Shown here: one piece after another, positions 56,157 to 64,000 of the stretch
How the letters are laid out: each line of letters opens with the position of its first letter
Numbering within the stretch: position 1 is the stretch's first letter
Source: Rhodocyclaceae bacterium
GTDB taxonomy: Bacteria > Pseudomonadota > Gammaproteobacteria > Burkholderiales > Rhodocyclaceae
Direction: 5' to 3'
DNA length: 64,000 nucleotides
NCBI GenBank assembly: GCA_028713915.1
Contig: JAQTNK010000004.1
Coordinates: forward strand, 62,501 to 126,500
Notes under the pieces: generated by a model
The model's database searches: none
What the model saw: only the letters and a program-made list of their open reading frames with translations
What the model was told of the DNA's origin: nothing
Program-made: the position numbers and the translations under genes

Positions 56157-56906
56157 ATGGACAGGCTGATCTATACGGCGATGAGCGGGGCGTCCCAGAT
56201 TCTGGGGCGCCAGGCCGCCGTCGCCAACAACCTCGCCAACGTCAATACGACCGGCTACCGTTCCGAGGAACACCGGCTGCGCGCCGTACAGGTCAATGCG
56301 CAAGGCAATTCCAGGGCCTTGCCGACGCGCGCCTTCGTCGTCGACGCCAGCACGCATTCCGACCTGTCCCAGGGGCCCGCGACGTTCACGGGCCGCACGC
56401 TCGACGTCACGGTGCAGGGACCGGGATGGATCGCTGTCACCAAGCCGGACGGCAGCGAAGCCTATACGCGCAACGGCAACCTCGAACTTTCCGTCAACGG
56501 CGTGCTGCAGACGCGCAGCGGCCTGCCGGTGCAGGGCGACGGCGGCCCCATCACGGTGCCTCCCGACAGCAAGACCACCATCGGCTCGGACGGCACGATC
56601 TCGGTCATACCCGAAACCGGCGCCCAGACGGTGTCGACGCTCGGCCGCATCAAGCTCGTGAATCCGCCGGAAGCCGATCTGGTGCGCGGCGAGGACGGCC
56701 TGTTCCACCTCAAGGACGGGACGGCGGCGCCGCTCGACGAAAAGACCACGGTCGCCAGCGGCTATCTCGAAGGCAGCAACGTCGATCCGGTCGAGCAGAT
56801 GGTGAGCATGATCTCCCTGGGACGCCAGTTCGAGATGCAGATGAAGATGCTTTCGAGCGCCAGCGAGAACGACAAAGCGGCGACGCAAATCATTACGCAG
56901 TTATAA
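56157..56906 (+). CDS. flgF: Flagellar rod protein FlgF
   Basis: A 249-residue rod subunit. N-terminal [19 protein letters not shown] and C-terminal [20 protein letters not shown] are diagnostic. Usual length. It sits between flgE and flgG. Confidence 0.95.
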   Translation: MDRLIYTAMSGASQILGRQAAVANNLANVNTTGYRSEEHRLRAVQVNAQGNSRALPTRAFVVDASTHSDLSQGPATFTGRTLDVTVQGPGWIAVTKPDGSEAYTRNGNLELSVNGVLQTRSGLPVQGDGGPITVPPDSKTTIGSDGTISVIPETGAQTVSTLGRIKLVNPPEADLVRGEDGLFHLKDGTAAPLDEKTTVASGYLEGSNVDPVEQMVSMISLGRQFEMQMKMLSSASENDKAATQIITQL

Positions 56907-56922
56907 GAAAAAGGCCTCAACG

Positions 56923-57708
56923 ATGATCCGATCCCTGTGGATAGCCAAGACCGGCCTGGACGCGCAGCAGACCCAGCTCGACGTCATCTCCAACAACCTG
57001 GCCAACGTCAGCACCAACGGCTTCAAGCGTTCGCGCGCGGTGTTCGAGGACTTGCTCTACCAGACGCTGCGCCAGCCGGGCGCGGCATCGTCGCAGCAGA
57101 CGACGATCCCCTCGGGACTCACGCTCGGCACCGGCGTGCAGCCGATCTCGACCGAGCGCATTTTCACGCAGGGCGCCCCGACGCAAACGCAGAATCCTCT
57201 CGACATCGCCATCAACGGCCAGGGCTTCTTCCAGATCCAGATGCCCGACGGCACGCTCGCCTATACGCGCGACGGCTCCTTCCAGAAGGATGCCACGGGG
57301 CAGGTCGTGACCTCCGACGGCTTTCCGCTTTCGCCGTCGGTGACGATTCCGCAGAACGCGCTCACCGTCTCGATCAGCCAGGACGGCATCGTTTCCATCA
57401 CCCAGCCGGGAACGGCGGCGACGACCCAGGTCGGCACCATCCAGCTGGCCACCTTCGTCAACAACGGCGGACTCCAGAGCAAGGGTCAGAACCTCTTCGT
57501 CGAGACGGCGTCGAGCGGGACGCCGACGCCCAACACGCCGGGCACCAACGGCACGGGCGTATTGAACCAGGGCTTCGTCGAAACCTCGAATGTGAACGTG
57601 GCCGAGGAACTGGTGAACATGATCCAGACGCAGCGCGCCTACGAAATGAATTCGAAGGTCGTGACCACCTCGGATCAGATGCTGCAAAACCTGGCGCAGA
57701 TCGGATGA
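56923..57708 (+). CDS. flgG: Distal rod protein FlgG
   Basis: A 261-residue distal rod subunit. [40 protein letters not shown], the YTRDGSF region and the C-terminal [20 protein letters not shown] are near-universal for FlgG. Its stop overlaps the flgH start. Confidence 0.97.
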   Translation: MIRSLWIAKTGLDAQQTQLDVISNNLANVSTNGFKRSRAVFEDLLYQTLRQPGAASSQQTTIPSGLTLGTGVQPISTERIFTQGAPTQTQNPLDIAINGQGFFQIQMPDGTLAYTRDGSFQKDATGQVVTSDGFPLSPSVTIPQNALTVSISQDGIVSITQPGTAATTQVGTIQLATFVNNGGLQSKGQNLFVETASSGTPTPNTPGTNGTGVLNQGFVETSNVNVAEELVNMIQTQRAYEMNSKVVTTSDQMLQNLAQIG

Positions 57709-58382
57709 CGGCCATGAGGACCCAGCTGATCCTGATCGCGGCGTCCGTCCTGGCCTTGTTCGGCTGCGTCACGACGACGCCGGCGACGTCGGTGCATCAG
57801 CCGATGACGGCTCGTCCCGAGGCGCGCAACTACGACGCGCAGACCAACGGCGCGATCTACAACGTGGCCTCGGCGCGGCCCTTGTACGAGGACCGCCGCG
57901 CCCGCTTCGTCGGCGACATCATCACCATCAACATCGTCGAGAACACGGCGGCGTCGAAGATATCCGAGAACAAGACCTCGCGCAGCCAGACCATCGACGC
58001 TGCCGTGCCGTCGATCATCGGCCTGCCGTTCAAGAGCGCGCAAGGCACGACGCTGTCGGCCAGCGACAGCAACAATTTCGACGGCAAGGGCCAGAACAAT
58101 TCCTCCAACGTCTTCACCAGCACCATCACCGTGACGGTGATCGAGGTGTACCCGAACGGCAACCTCCTGGTCTCGGGCGAGAAGCAGATCGGCCTCAAGG
58201 AAGGCGAGGAATTCATCCGCTTCTCGGGCGTCGTCAACCCCAACACCATCACCACGTCGAACACCGTGCAGTCGACGCAGATCGCCGACGCGCGCATCGA
58301 ATACAAGGCCAACGGCTTCATCGACTCGGCCCAGGTCATGGGCTGGCTCGGCAAGTTCTTCCTGACCGTCATGCCCTTCTAG
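57705..58382 (+). CDS. flgH: Flagellar L-ring lipoprotein FlgH
   Basis: A 225-residue outer-membrane L-ring subunit. The signal peptide ends in the lipobox ALFGCVT. The core shows [34 protein letters not shown], and [23 protein letters not shown] 57705 overlaps the flgG stop (ATGA); ATG 57714 is an alternative that gives a shorter signal peptide. Confidence 0.95.
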   Translation: MTAMRTQLILIAASVLALFGCVTTTPATSVHQPMTARPEARNYDAQTNGAIYNVASARPLYEDRRARFVGDIITINIVENTAASKISENKTSRSQTIDAAVPSIIGLPFKSAQGTTLSASDSNNFDGKGQNNSSNVFTSTITVTVIEVYPNGNLLVSGEKQIGLKEGEEFIRFSGVVNPNTITTSNTVQSTQIADARIEYKANGFIDSAQVMGWLGKFFLTVMPF

Positions 58383-58395
58383 CGGAAACAGCATC

Positions 58396-59508
58396 ATGTC
58401 GCGCACGCAGAAATACCTGATCCTCCTGATGTGGATGTTCGCCGCGCTGCTGGTCGCGGATGCGGCGCGCGCCGAGCGCATCAAGGACCTTGCCAGCATC
58501 GCCGGCGTGCGCAGCAACCAGCTCGTCGGCTACGGCCTGGTCGTCGGCCTCGACGGTTCGGGCGACCAGACCACGCAGACGCCTTTCACGGTGCAAAGCA
58601 TCGTCAACATGCTCTCCAACATGGGCGTCACCATGCCCCCGGGCACCAGCCTGCAGTTGAAGAACGTCGCCGCCGTGATGGTGACGGCGTCCTTGCCGTC
58701 CTTCGCGCGCGCCGGTCAACAAATCGACGTCACCGTTTCCTCGATGGGCAACGCCAAGTCGCTCCAAGGCGGCACGCTGGTCCTGACGCCGCTCAAGGGC
58801 GCCGACGGCAACGTCTATGCGATGGCCCAGGGCAACCTCGCCGTATCCGGGGCCGGCGCTTCGGGCGGCGGTTCCAAGGTGACGATCAATCATCTTTCCG
58901 TCGGCCGCATCGCCGGCGGCGCCACCGTCGAGCGCGAAGTCCAGACGCCGGTCGGCCAGGGCGAGTACGTCTATTTCGAGCTCAACAGCACCGACTTCGG
59001 CACCGCCCAGCGCGTCGCCGCTGCCATCAACAAGGCCATGGGGCCGGTGGCGACGGCGGCCGACGGCCGCCAGATCCGCGTGCGCGCGCCGCTCGGCGCC
59101 GACGAGCGCGTATCCTTCCTCGGCGCGGTCGAAAACCTCGGCGTGACGCCGGTGCAGACCGTGGCCAAGGTGATCATCAATACGCGCTCCGGCTCGGTCG
59201 TGATGAATCAGGCGGTGACCCTGGACAACTGCGCCGTGGCCCACGGCAACCTGTCGGTATCGGTAAATGCCGAGAACGCCGTGAGTCAGCCGCCGGCGCT
59301 GTCGGCCGGGCAAACGACCGCCGTGACCAATGCGCAAATCGACATCAAGCAGGAAGGCGGCGCCCTGATCAATGTCCGGTCGGGCGCGAATCTCGCCGAC
59401 ATCGTCAAGGCGCTCAACGCCATCGGCGCGAATCCGCAGGACCTGACGGCCATCCTGCAGGCGATGAAGGCGGCCGGGGCGCTGCACGCCGAACTTGAGA
59501 TCATCTAA
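58396..59508 (+). CDS. flgI: Flagellar P-ring protein FlgI
   Basis: A 370-residue periplasmic P-ring subunit with an N-terminal signal sequence (LLMWMFAALLVADAARA). The family core RIKDLASIAGVRSNQLVGYG, LVVGLDGSGDQTTQTPFT and MPPGTSLQLKNVAAVMVTA, and the C-terminal VKALNAIGANPQDLTAILQ, are all present. Assembly needs FlgA. Confidence 0.97.
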   Translation: MSRTQKYLILLMWMFAALLVADAARAERIKDLASIAGVRSNQLVGYGLVVGLDGSGDQTTQTPFTVQSIVNMLSNMGVTMPPGTSLQLKNVAAVMVTASLPSFARAGQQIDVTVSSMGNAKSLQGGTLVLTPLKGADGNVYAMAQGNLAVSGAGASGGGSKVTINHLSVGRIAGGATVEREVQTPVGQGEYVYFELNSTDFGTAQRVAAAINKAMGPVATAADGRQIRVRAPLGADERVSFLGAVENLGVTPVQTVAKVIINTRSGSVVMNQAVTLDNCAVAHGNLSVSVNAENAVSQPPALSAGQTTAVTNAQIDIKQEGGALINVRSGANLADIVKALNAIGANPQDLTAILQAMKAAGALHAELEII

Positions 59509-59576
59509 GCAAGGCAAGCTTTGCCGGTTTTCTCCGGCGATTGCCGCGCCGCCGCGATGACATCCTTGAGCCTGCC

Positions 59577-60593
59577 ATGACCACGTCCGCCGTCCCGTCG
59601 ATCTTCGACATCAACAATCTCACTGCGCTCAAAGGCGCCGTGAAGAAGGACGATCCCAAGGCGCTGAAAGCGGCGGCCCAGCAGTTCGAAGCCTTGTTCA
59701 TGCAGATGATGCTGAAGTCGATGCGCGACGCCACGCCGCAAGACGGCATGTTCGATTCCGATCAGACGCGCATGTATCAATCCATGCTCGACCAGCAGCT
59801 GGCCCAGGTGATGTCTTCCAAGGACGGCCTGGGGCTGGCGGCGGTGATCGAAAAACAGCTGACGCGGAGCACTGCCGACCTGACCACTTTCAAGGACGGC
59901 CTGCCGCTGGTGCCGCCGCCCCAATACCTGCCGCTCGACGGCGCCGCCGGCCGCGGCCTGCCTCTCGATAACGGGCAGACGCCGCGGGCGTTTCCGCTCG
60001 ATCGCGTGCTGCTGGCGCCGGGCAGCGGCGCCGCCGCCCCGGCCGCGACACCCGCGGCGACACCCGCGGCAACCGCACCCGCGGCAACCGCACCCGCTCC
60101 AGGCGCCGATGCGACAGCCTCGCCGGCAGCGCGCGCTTTCGTCGCCAATGTCTGGCCGCAGGCCGCCGAGGCCAGCCGCATCACCGGCATTCCCCAGCAT
60201 TTCCTCGTTGCCCATGCCGCGCTCGAAACGGGATGGGGCCGCGCCGAGCCGCGCTTTGCCGACGGCCGGCCAAGCTACAACCTGTTCGGCATCAAGGCCG
60301 GCCGCTCCTGGACCGGGCCCACCGTCGAAGCGACGACGACCGAATACGTCGACGGCGTGGCGCAGCGCCAGACCGGGCGTTTCCGCGCCTACGGCTCCTA
60401 TGCGGAGAGCTTCCGCGACTACGCCGGCCTGCTCGTTTCCAATCCGCGCTATGCCGGCGTCATCGGCAGCCAGGATGCCGCAAGTTTTTCGCAAGGCCTG
60501 CAACGGGCCGGCTACGCCACCGATCCGATGTACGGCGACAAGCTCGCCCGCATCATCGGCGGCAATTCCCTGCGCGCCGCGCTCGGCAGTTGA
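59577..60593 (+). CDS. flgJ: Rod cap / peptidoglycan hydrolase FlgJ
   Basis: A 338-residue two-domain protein. The N-terminal rod-binding domain (residues about 35-110) has AAQQFEALFMQMMLKSMRDA. A Pro/Ala/Thr repeat linker spans about 150-180. The C-terminal muramidase/glucosaminidase domain has the catalytic Glu in AHAALETGWGRAEP and YNLFGIKAGRSW. It digests peptidoglycan so the rod can pass. Start is the ATG giving MTTSAVPSIFD; an in-frame ATG exists 36 bases upstream. Confidence 0.96.
   Translation: MTTSAVPSIFDINNLTALKGAVKKDDPKALKAAAQQFEALFMQMMLKSMRDATPQDGMFDSDQTRMYQSMLDQQLAQVMSSKDGLGLAAVIEKQLTRSTADLTTFKDGLPLVPPPQYLPLDGAAGRGLPLDNGQTPRAFPLDRVLLAPGSGAAAPAATPAATPAATAPAATAPAPGADATASPAARAFVANVWPQAAEASRITGIPQHFLVAHAALETGWGRAEPRFADGRPSYNLFGIKAGRSWTGPTVEATTTEYVDGVAQRQTGRFRAYGSYAESFRDYAGLLVSNPRYAGVIGSQDAASFSQGLQRAGYATDPMYGDKLARIIGGNSLRAALGS
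60044..60097 (+). repeat. Short tandem repeats in the FlgJ linker
   Basis: Two 12-base units (GCGACACCCGCG) followed by two 15-base units (GCAACCGCACCCGCG) code for the ATPA/ATAPA linker of FlgJ. Length changes here would stay in frame. Confidence 0.75.
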
Positions 60594-60607
60594 TCCTGGT
60601 GCGGCTG

Positions 60608-60630
60608 CCCCGTGCGCCCATGGCACGGGG
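60608..60630 (+). terminator. Hairpin after flgJ
   Basis: CCCCGTGC / GCACGGGG with a 7-base loop, followed by TTTG, 14 bases after the flgJ stop. The T tract is only three bases. Its right arm overlaps the sigma54 site at 60621-60636, so it may attenuate read-through into flgK. Confidence 0.45.
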
Positions 60631-60636
60631 TTTGCA
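60621..60636 (+). promoter_or_regulatory. Sigma54 promoter upstream of flgK (perfect consensus)
   Basis: TGGCACGGGGTTTGCA matches the sigma54 -24/-12 consensus TGGCACG-N4-TTGCA at every position. It lies 70 bases before the flgK ATG and before the sigma28-like site. No bound activator site was identified. Confidence 0.75.
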
Positions 60637-60652
60637 CAATAGGCAGCAAGGC

Positions 60653-60679
60653 TCAACTTGCGGCAACTCTTGCCGTATT
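60653..60679 (+). promoter_or_regulatory. Sigma28 (FliA)-type promoter upstream of flgKL
   Basis: TCAACTTG - 11 bases - GCCGTATT. Spacing is exact and GCCG is conserved, with three -35 and two -10 mismatches to TAAAGTTT/GCCGATAA. It lies 26 bases before the flgK ATG. Class III expression of hook-associated proteins by FliA is the known pattern in other bacteria. Confidence 0.6.
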
Positions 60680-60705
60680 AGCTAGTTGATATCAGGGAAA
60701 ACGAC

Positions 60706-63546
60706 ATGGGCTCCAGCCTGTTAAACATTGCGGTCACTGGTCTGAATGCGGCGCAAGCCAATTTGCAGACGACCAGCCACAATATCGCCAATGCTTCAAC
60801 GCCGGGCTTCAATCGGCAGTCGGCGGTCCAGTCGACCCAGACGCCCGAGTTGACCGGTTCGGGGTTCTTCGGCCAAGGCACCGACGTCACGACCGTCGTG
60901 CGCGCCTACAACAAATTCATGTCGGATCAGGTGGCATCGACGCAGGCGCAGTCGAGCCAGCTGCAGACCTATTCGGACCAGATCGCGCAAATCGAGAACC
61001 TGATGTCGGACCCGACAGTCGGCCTGACGCCGGGGATCACGGGCTTTTTCGACGGCGTCAATGCGGTGGCCGCCGATCCCAGTTCGGCCGCGGCGCGCCA
61101 ATCGATGCTTTCCTCCGCGCAGTCCCTGGTCGCAAGATTCCAGGACATGGACCAGCAGCTGGCCCAGGTAAACGGCGGCGTCAATTCGCAAATCGTCAGC
61201 GAAACGACCACCATCAATTCGCTGGCCGGCCAGATCGCCGCGATGAACCAGAGCATCGCCACCACCGAAGCGGCAGGCCCCGGCCAGCAGGCGAACGATC
61301 TGCGGGACCAGCGCGACCAGTTGGTGGCGCAGCTCAATTCGCACATTTCCACCAGCATCGTCAGCCAGAGCGACGGCAGCTACAGCGTCTTCATCGGCAA
61401 CGGCCAGCCGCTCGTCGTCGGCACTGCGTCGTTCAAGTTGAGCGCGGCGTCGTCGACCAACGATCCGGCGCAGACGACGGTCAATCTGATATCGCCGACC
61501 GGACAAAGCTCTCAGATTCCCGAGAATCTCCTGTCGGGAGGAGCTTTGGGCGGACTGCTGCAGTTCCGTTCGGAAACGCTGAACGATGCCCGCAATGCGC
61601 TTGGGCAAATCGCCGTCGTCCTCGCCGATACCTTCAACACGCAACATCGGCTCGGGCAGGACCTGACCGGCGCCATGGGCGGCGATTTCTTCAAGATGCC
61701 GACGCCCGTGGTCGTTCCCGACGCCAACAACCCGCCGCCGGCGGCCGGGCCGGGCACGGTCAGCGCGACCATCTCCGACGCCTCGGCGTTGACGACCAGC
61801 GATTACTTGCTGACTGCCGGCAGCCAAGGCGTCTCGCTGACGCGACTTTCTGACAATACGGTGGTGGCGTCCGGCACGAAACTGCCGATAACCGTGGACG
61901 GCATGACGATCAACGTCTCCGGCGCCTTGGCCCCCGGCGAGTCCTTCAAGATCGAACCGACGAAATATGCGGCGCGCGACCTGTCGGTGGCCATTACCGA
62001 CGTTCGCTCCATCGCGGCGGGCGTGCCGGTCACGGCGTCGTCGGGCGTGGCGAATACGGGTACGACGCAGATATCCGGCGGCGCGCTCGTCGCGCCCGTG
62101 ACGCTCACCTACAGCAGCAGCCTGCAAGGCTATACGGGTTTCCCCGCGGGGGCGACGCTGTCGATCTGGAACGGCACAACGACGACGACGCAAACGGTTT
62201 CCTCGTCGTCGCAGGCAGTCGCCATCCCGGCCGGCGCGAACGTCTCGGTCAACGGCATCACGTTCCAGGTGACCGGCGCGCCCGCCAACGGCGACACCTT
62301 CACGATCGGACCGAATCAGCTGCAGGCGGGCAGCGCCAATACCGGCCCGGCGACGATCAGCGCCGGCGGGCGAATCGCCGCAACGACGCTGACCTATTCG
62401 GCTGCCGCCAACGGCTTCTCGATCACGCCGACGCCCAGTCCGCTGCTCGGAACCACGGTGAGCGCAAGCGTCACCAATGCCGGCGTCACGACGACGACGC
62501 AGTATCCGATCCGTCTCGCCACCGACACGATTCCCTACATCGCCGGCGCGACGTACCAGTACAACGGCATAAGCTTCAGCCTGGGCGGAGCGGCACCCGC
62601 GGACGGCGATACGTTTACCATCGGCGCCTCCACCGTCGCTTCGGCGGGCGGCGCCAATGCCGGCGCCGGAACGATATCGGCGTTGCCGACGAGTTCGGGC
62701 TCTGCGCTCGGCAGCGCTTCGCTCGCCTACAACGGCGGCAACCTGACGGGCTTCCCGGCCGGGACCGTGAAAGTGACAGCCAATGGCCTGACGAACACCT
62801 TCAACGTCGCAGGACCGGCGACGACGATTCCTTTTGTGGCTGGCGCCACCTACTCGTTCAGCGGCGCTGCCGTCGTTTTCGGCGCCGGCATTCCCGCCGA
62901 TGGCGACACCTTCAGCGTCGCCCAATTGCCGTCCACGACTTCGGCCACCGCCACGATCGGCGAAACGCCGACCGCGTTCTCGGCGTCGTTGCCGACTTCG
63001 CCGTACACGCTGAGCTACGATTCCCAGAGCAACCTGCTGACGGGCTTTCCGCCCGGCGCCACCGTCGCCGTGACGACCAACGGCGTGACCACGGAGGTGC
63101 CGATCACGGCGCCCAATACGGGCGTCTCCTTCACGTCCGGCATGCAGCTCATGGTGAACGGCGTCAGCATGACGCTGACTGGAACGCCGCAGAACGGCGA
63201 TACCTTTGTCATCGCGCCGACCGCGTCGGGCACGACCGACAACCGCAACATGCAGCTGCTGGGCGCATTGCAGACGATGAAGACGATGCTCGGCGGCACG
63301 GCGAGCTATGAGGATTCCTACGCGCAGCTCGTCAGCACCGTCGGCAACAAGGGAAACCAAGTCAATGTCATGAACAAGGCGCAGCAGGCACAGCTGACGC
63401 AGGCGCAGAACAATCAGCAGTCGTTCTCGGGCGTCAACCTGGATGAAGAGGCGGCCAACCTGATTCGCTATCAGCAGCAATATCAGGCGGCAGCGAAAAT
63501 CATCAGCATTGCGAGCAAGTTGTTCGATCTTCTGACCGGATTATAA
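60706..63546 (+). CDS. flgK: Hook-associated protein FlgK, greatly enlarged
   Basis: A 946-residue hook-filament junction protein, against about 550 in enterics. The N-terminal LNIAVTGLNAAQANLQTTSH, NIANASTPGFNRQSA and the C-terminal SGVNLDEEAANLIRYQQQYQ are canonical. The expansion lies at about residues 350-850. About five modules of 70-100 residues follow each other, each ending in a variant of GDTFTIG (ESFKIEP, GDTFTIGPN, GDTFTIGAS, GDTFSVAQ, GDTFVIAP). Many contain a FPAG/FPPGAT turn. This is a surface-exposed, Thr/Ala/Gly-rich extension. Confidence 0.95.
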   Translation: MGSSLLNIAVTGLNAAQANLQTTSHNIANASTPGFNRQSAVQSTQTPELTGSGFFGQGTDVTTVVRAYNKFMSDQVASTQAQSSQLQTYSDQIAQIENLMSDPTVGLTPGITGFFDGVNAVAADPSSAAARQSMLSSAQSLVARFQDMDQQLAQVNGGVNSQIVSETTTINSLAGQIAAMNQSIATTEAAGPGQQANDLRDQRDQLVAQLNSHISTSIVSQSDGSYSVFIGNGQPLVVGTASFKLSAASSTNDPAQTTVNLISPTGQSSQIPENLLSGGALGGLLQFRSETLNDARNALGQIAVVLADTFNTQHRLGQDLTGAMGGDFFKMPTPVVVPDANNPPPAAGPGTVSATISDASALTTSDYLLTAGSQGVSLTRLSDNTVVASGTKLPITVDGMTINVSGALAPGESFKIEPTKYAARDLSVAITDVRSIAAGVPVTASSGVANTGTTQISGGALVAPVTLTYSSSLQGYTGFPAGATLSIWNGTTTTTQTVSSSSQAVAIPAGANVSVNGITFQVTGAPANGDTFTIGPNQLQAGSANTGPATISAGGRIAATTLTYSAAANGFSITPTPSPLLGTTVSASVTNAGVTTTTQYPIRLATDTIPYIAGATYQYNGISFSLGGAAPADGDTFTIGASTVASAGGANAGAGTISALPTSSGSALGSASLAYNGGNLTGFPAGTVKVTANGLTNTFNVAGPATTIPFVAGATYSFSGAAVVFGAGIPADGDTFSVAQLPSTTSATATIGETPTAFSASLPTSPYTLSYDSQSNLLTGFPPGATVAVTTNGVTTEVPITAPNTGVSFTSGMQLMVNGVSMTLTGTPQNGDTFVIAPTASGTTDNRNMQLLGALQTMKTMLGGTASYEDSYAQLVSTVGNKGNQVNVMNKAQQAQLTQAQNNQQSFSGVNLDEEAANLIRYQQQYQAAAKIISIASKLFDLLTGL

Positions 63547-63558
63547 GGAGCAGGGACC

Positions 63559-64000
63559 ATGCGAATTTCCACCAGCATGATCTACGAAAGCGGCGTCGCG
63601 GGGATGCAGAAGAAGACCAGCGACCTGTTGAACGTCCAGCAGCAGATGGCGACGGGGCGGCGCATCCTGACGCCGTCCGATGACCCGGTAGCCGCGGCCC
63701 AGGCCCTGCAAGTCTCGCAGAGCCTGGACATCAACACCCAGTACATGAGCAACCAGCAGACCGCCACGAGTGCCCTCTCGCTCTCGGAGAGCCAGTTGCA
63801 GAGCAGCGGCGACGTGCTGACGCAGGTTCGCCAATTGACCGCACAGTTGGGCAATGCGTCGCTGTCCGATAGCGACAGGCGCAGCATCGCCACGCAGTTG
63901 CGGCAGGACTTCAGCCAGTTGATGGGCGTTGCCAACCAGCAAGACGCCACGGGGAATTATCTCTATTCGGGATTTCGCGGCGACACCCCGCCGTTCACCG
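63559..64000 (+). CDS. flgL: Hook-associated protein FlgL (3' end outside the window)
   Basis: The first 147 residues of FlgL: MRISTSMIYESGVAGMQKK, LLNVQQQMATGRRILTPSDD, PVAAAQALQVSQSL, and NYLYSGFRGDTPPF near the cut. It starts 12 bases after flgK with GGAGCAGGG upstream and is open to the last base of the window. The C-terminus and flagellin-like end helices are not visible. Confidence 0.95.
   Translation, partial: MRISTSMIYESGVAGMQKKTSDLLNVQQQMATGRRILTPSDDPVAAAQALQVSQSLDINTQYMSNQQTATSALSLSESQLQSSGDVLTQVRQLTAQLGNASLSDSDRRSIATQLRQDFSQLMGVANQQDATGNYLYSGFRGDTPPFT

Overview
This is a 64 kb, high-GC chromosomal window from a motile Gram-negative bacterium. The gene families (FlhDC with FliA/FlgM, H-NS family protein, two CheV, HsbRA-like switch, FlgJ with muramidase domain) and the codon style point to a betaproteobacterium. 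Rhodocyclales or a close relative is my best guess, and this is inference because no rRNA is present.

Region 1 (1-7.5 kb) is the end of an exopolysaccharide/capsule export cluster: a multi-SLBB export protein cut by the window edge, a Wzz chain-length protein, a YjbF/GfcB lipoprotein, a very large fusion joining GfcC-like, YjbH/GfcD-like barrel and PAP2 phosphatase parts, then diacylglycerol kinase DgkA. Region 2 (7.6-13.4 kb) is a patchwork of single genes: an H-NS family protein, a lipoprotein with an HELEH motif, a ccdA antitoxin with a frameshifted ccdB remnant between two copies of a short repeat, a ygiQ radical-SAM gene with an HNH nuclease upstream, a TonB-family protein and a NUDIX hydrolase.

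Region 3 (13.4-18.2 kb) has two overlapping c-di-GMP genes (HDOD-REC-GGDEF and REC-degenerate GGDEF-EAL) directly upstream of flhDC. Region 4 (18.3-42.8 kb) is a motility and chemotaxis supercluster, all on the plus strand: motAB, a receptor carrying a CheZ-like motif, cheY, cheA, cheW, two PAS receptors with almost identical signalling ends, cheR, cheD, cheB, an HsbA/HsbR-type partner-switching pair, a receptor with a C-terminal domain beyond its hairpin, two cheV, a second cheY, cheZ and a second cheA.

Region 5 (42.9-64 kb) is flagellar: flhB, flhA, flhF, a degenerate flhG, fliA, a second stator pair (motCD type), then flgN-flgM-flgA on the minus strand diverging from flgBCDEFGHIJ, followed by flgK and the start of flgL, which runs off the end.

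Promoter motifs suggest a layered hierarchy. FlhDC sits at the top. Sigma54-type sites occur before flgB and flgK (the latter matches the consensus at every position), and sigma28 (FliA) sites before flgM and flgK and possibly flgA. FlgM, FliA and an HsbA-like STAS protein are all encoded here, so the anti-sigma switch could be controlled from within the cluster. No tRNA, rRNA, CRISPR array, insertion sequence or prophage was seen.
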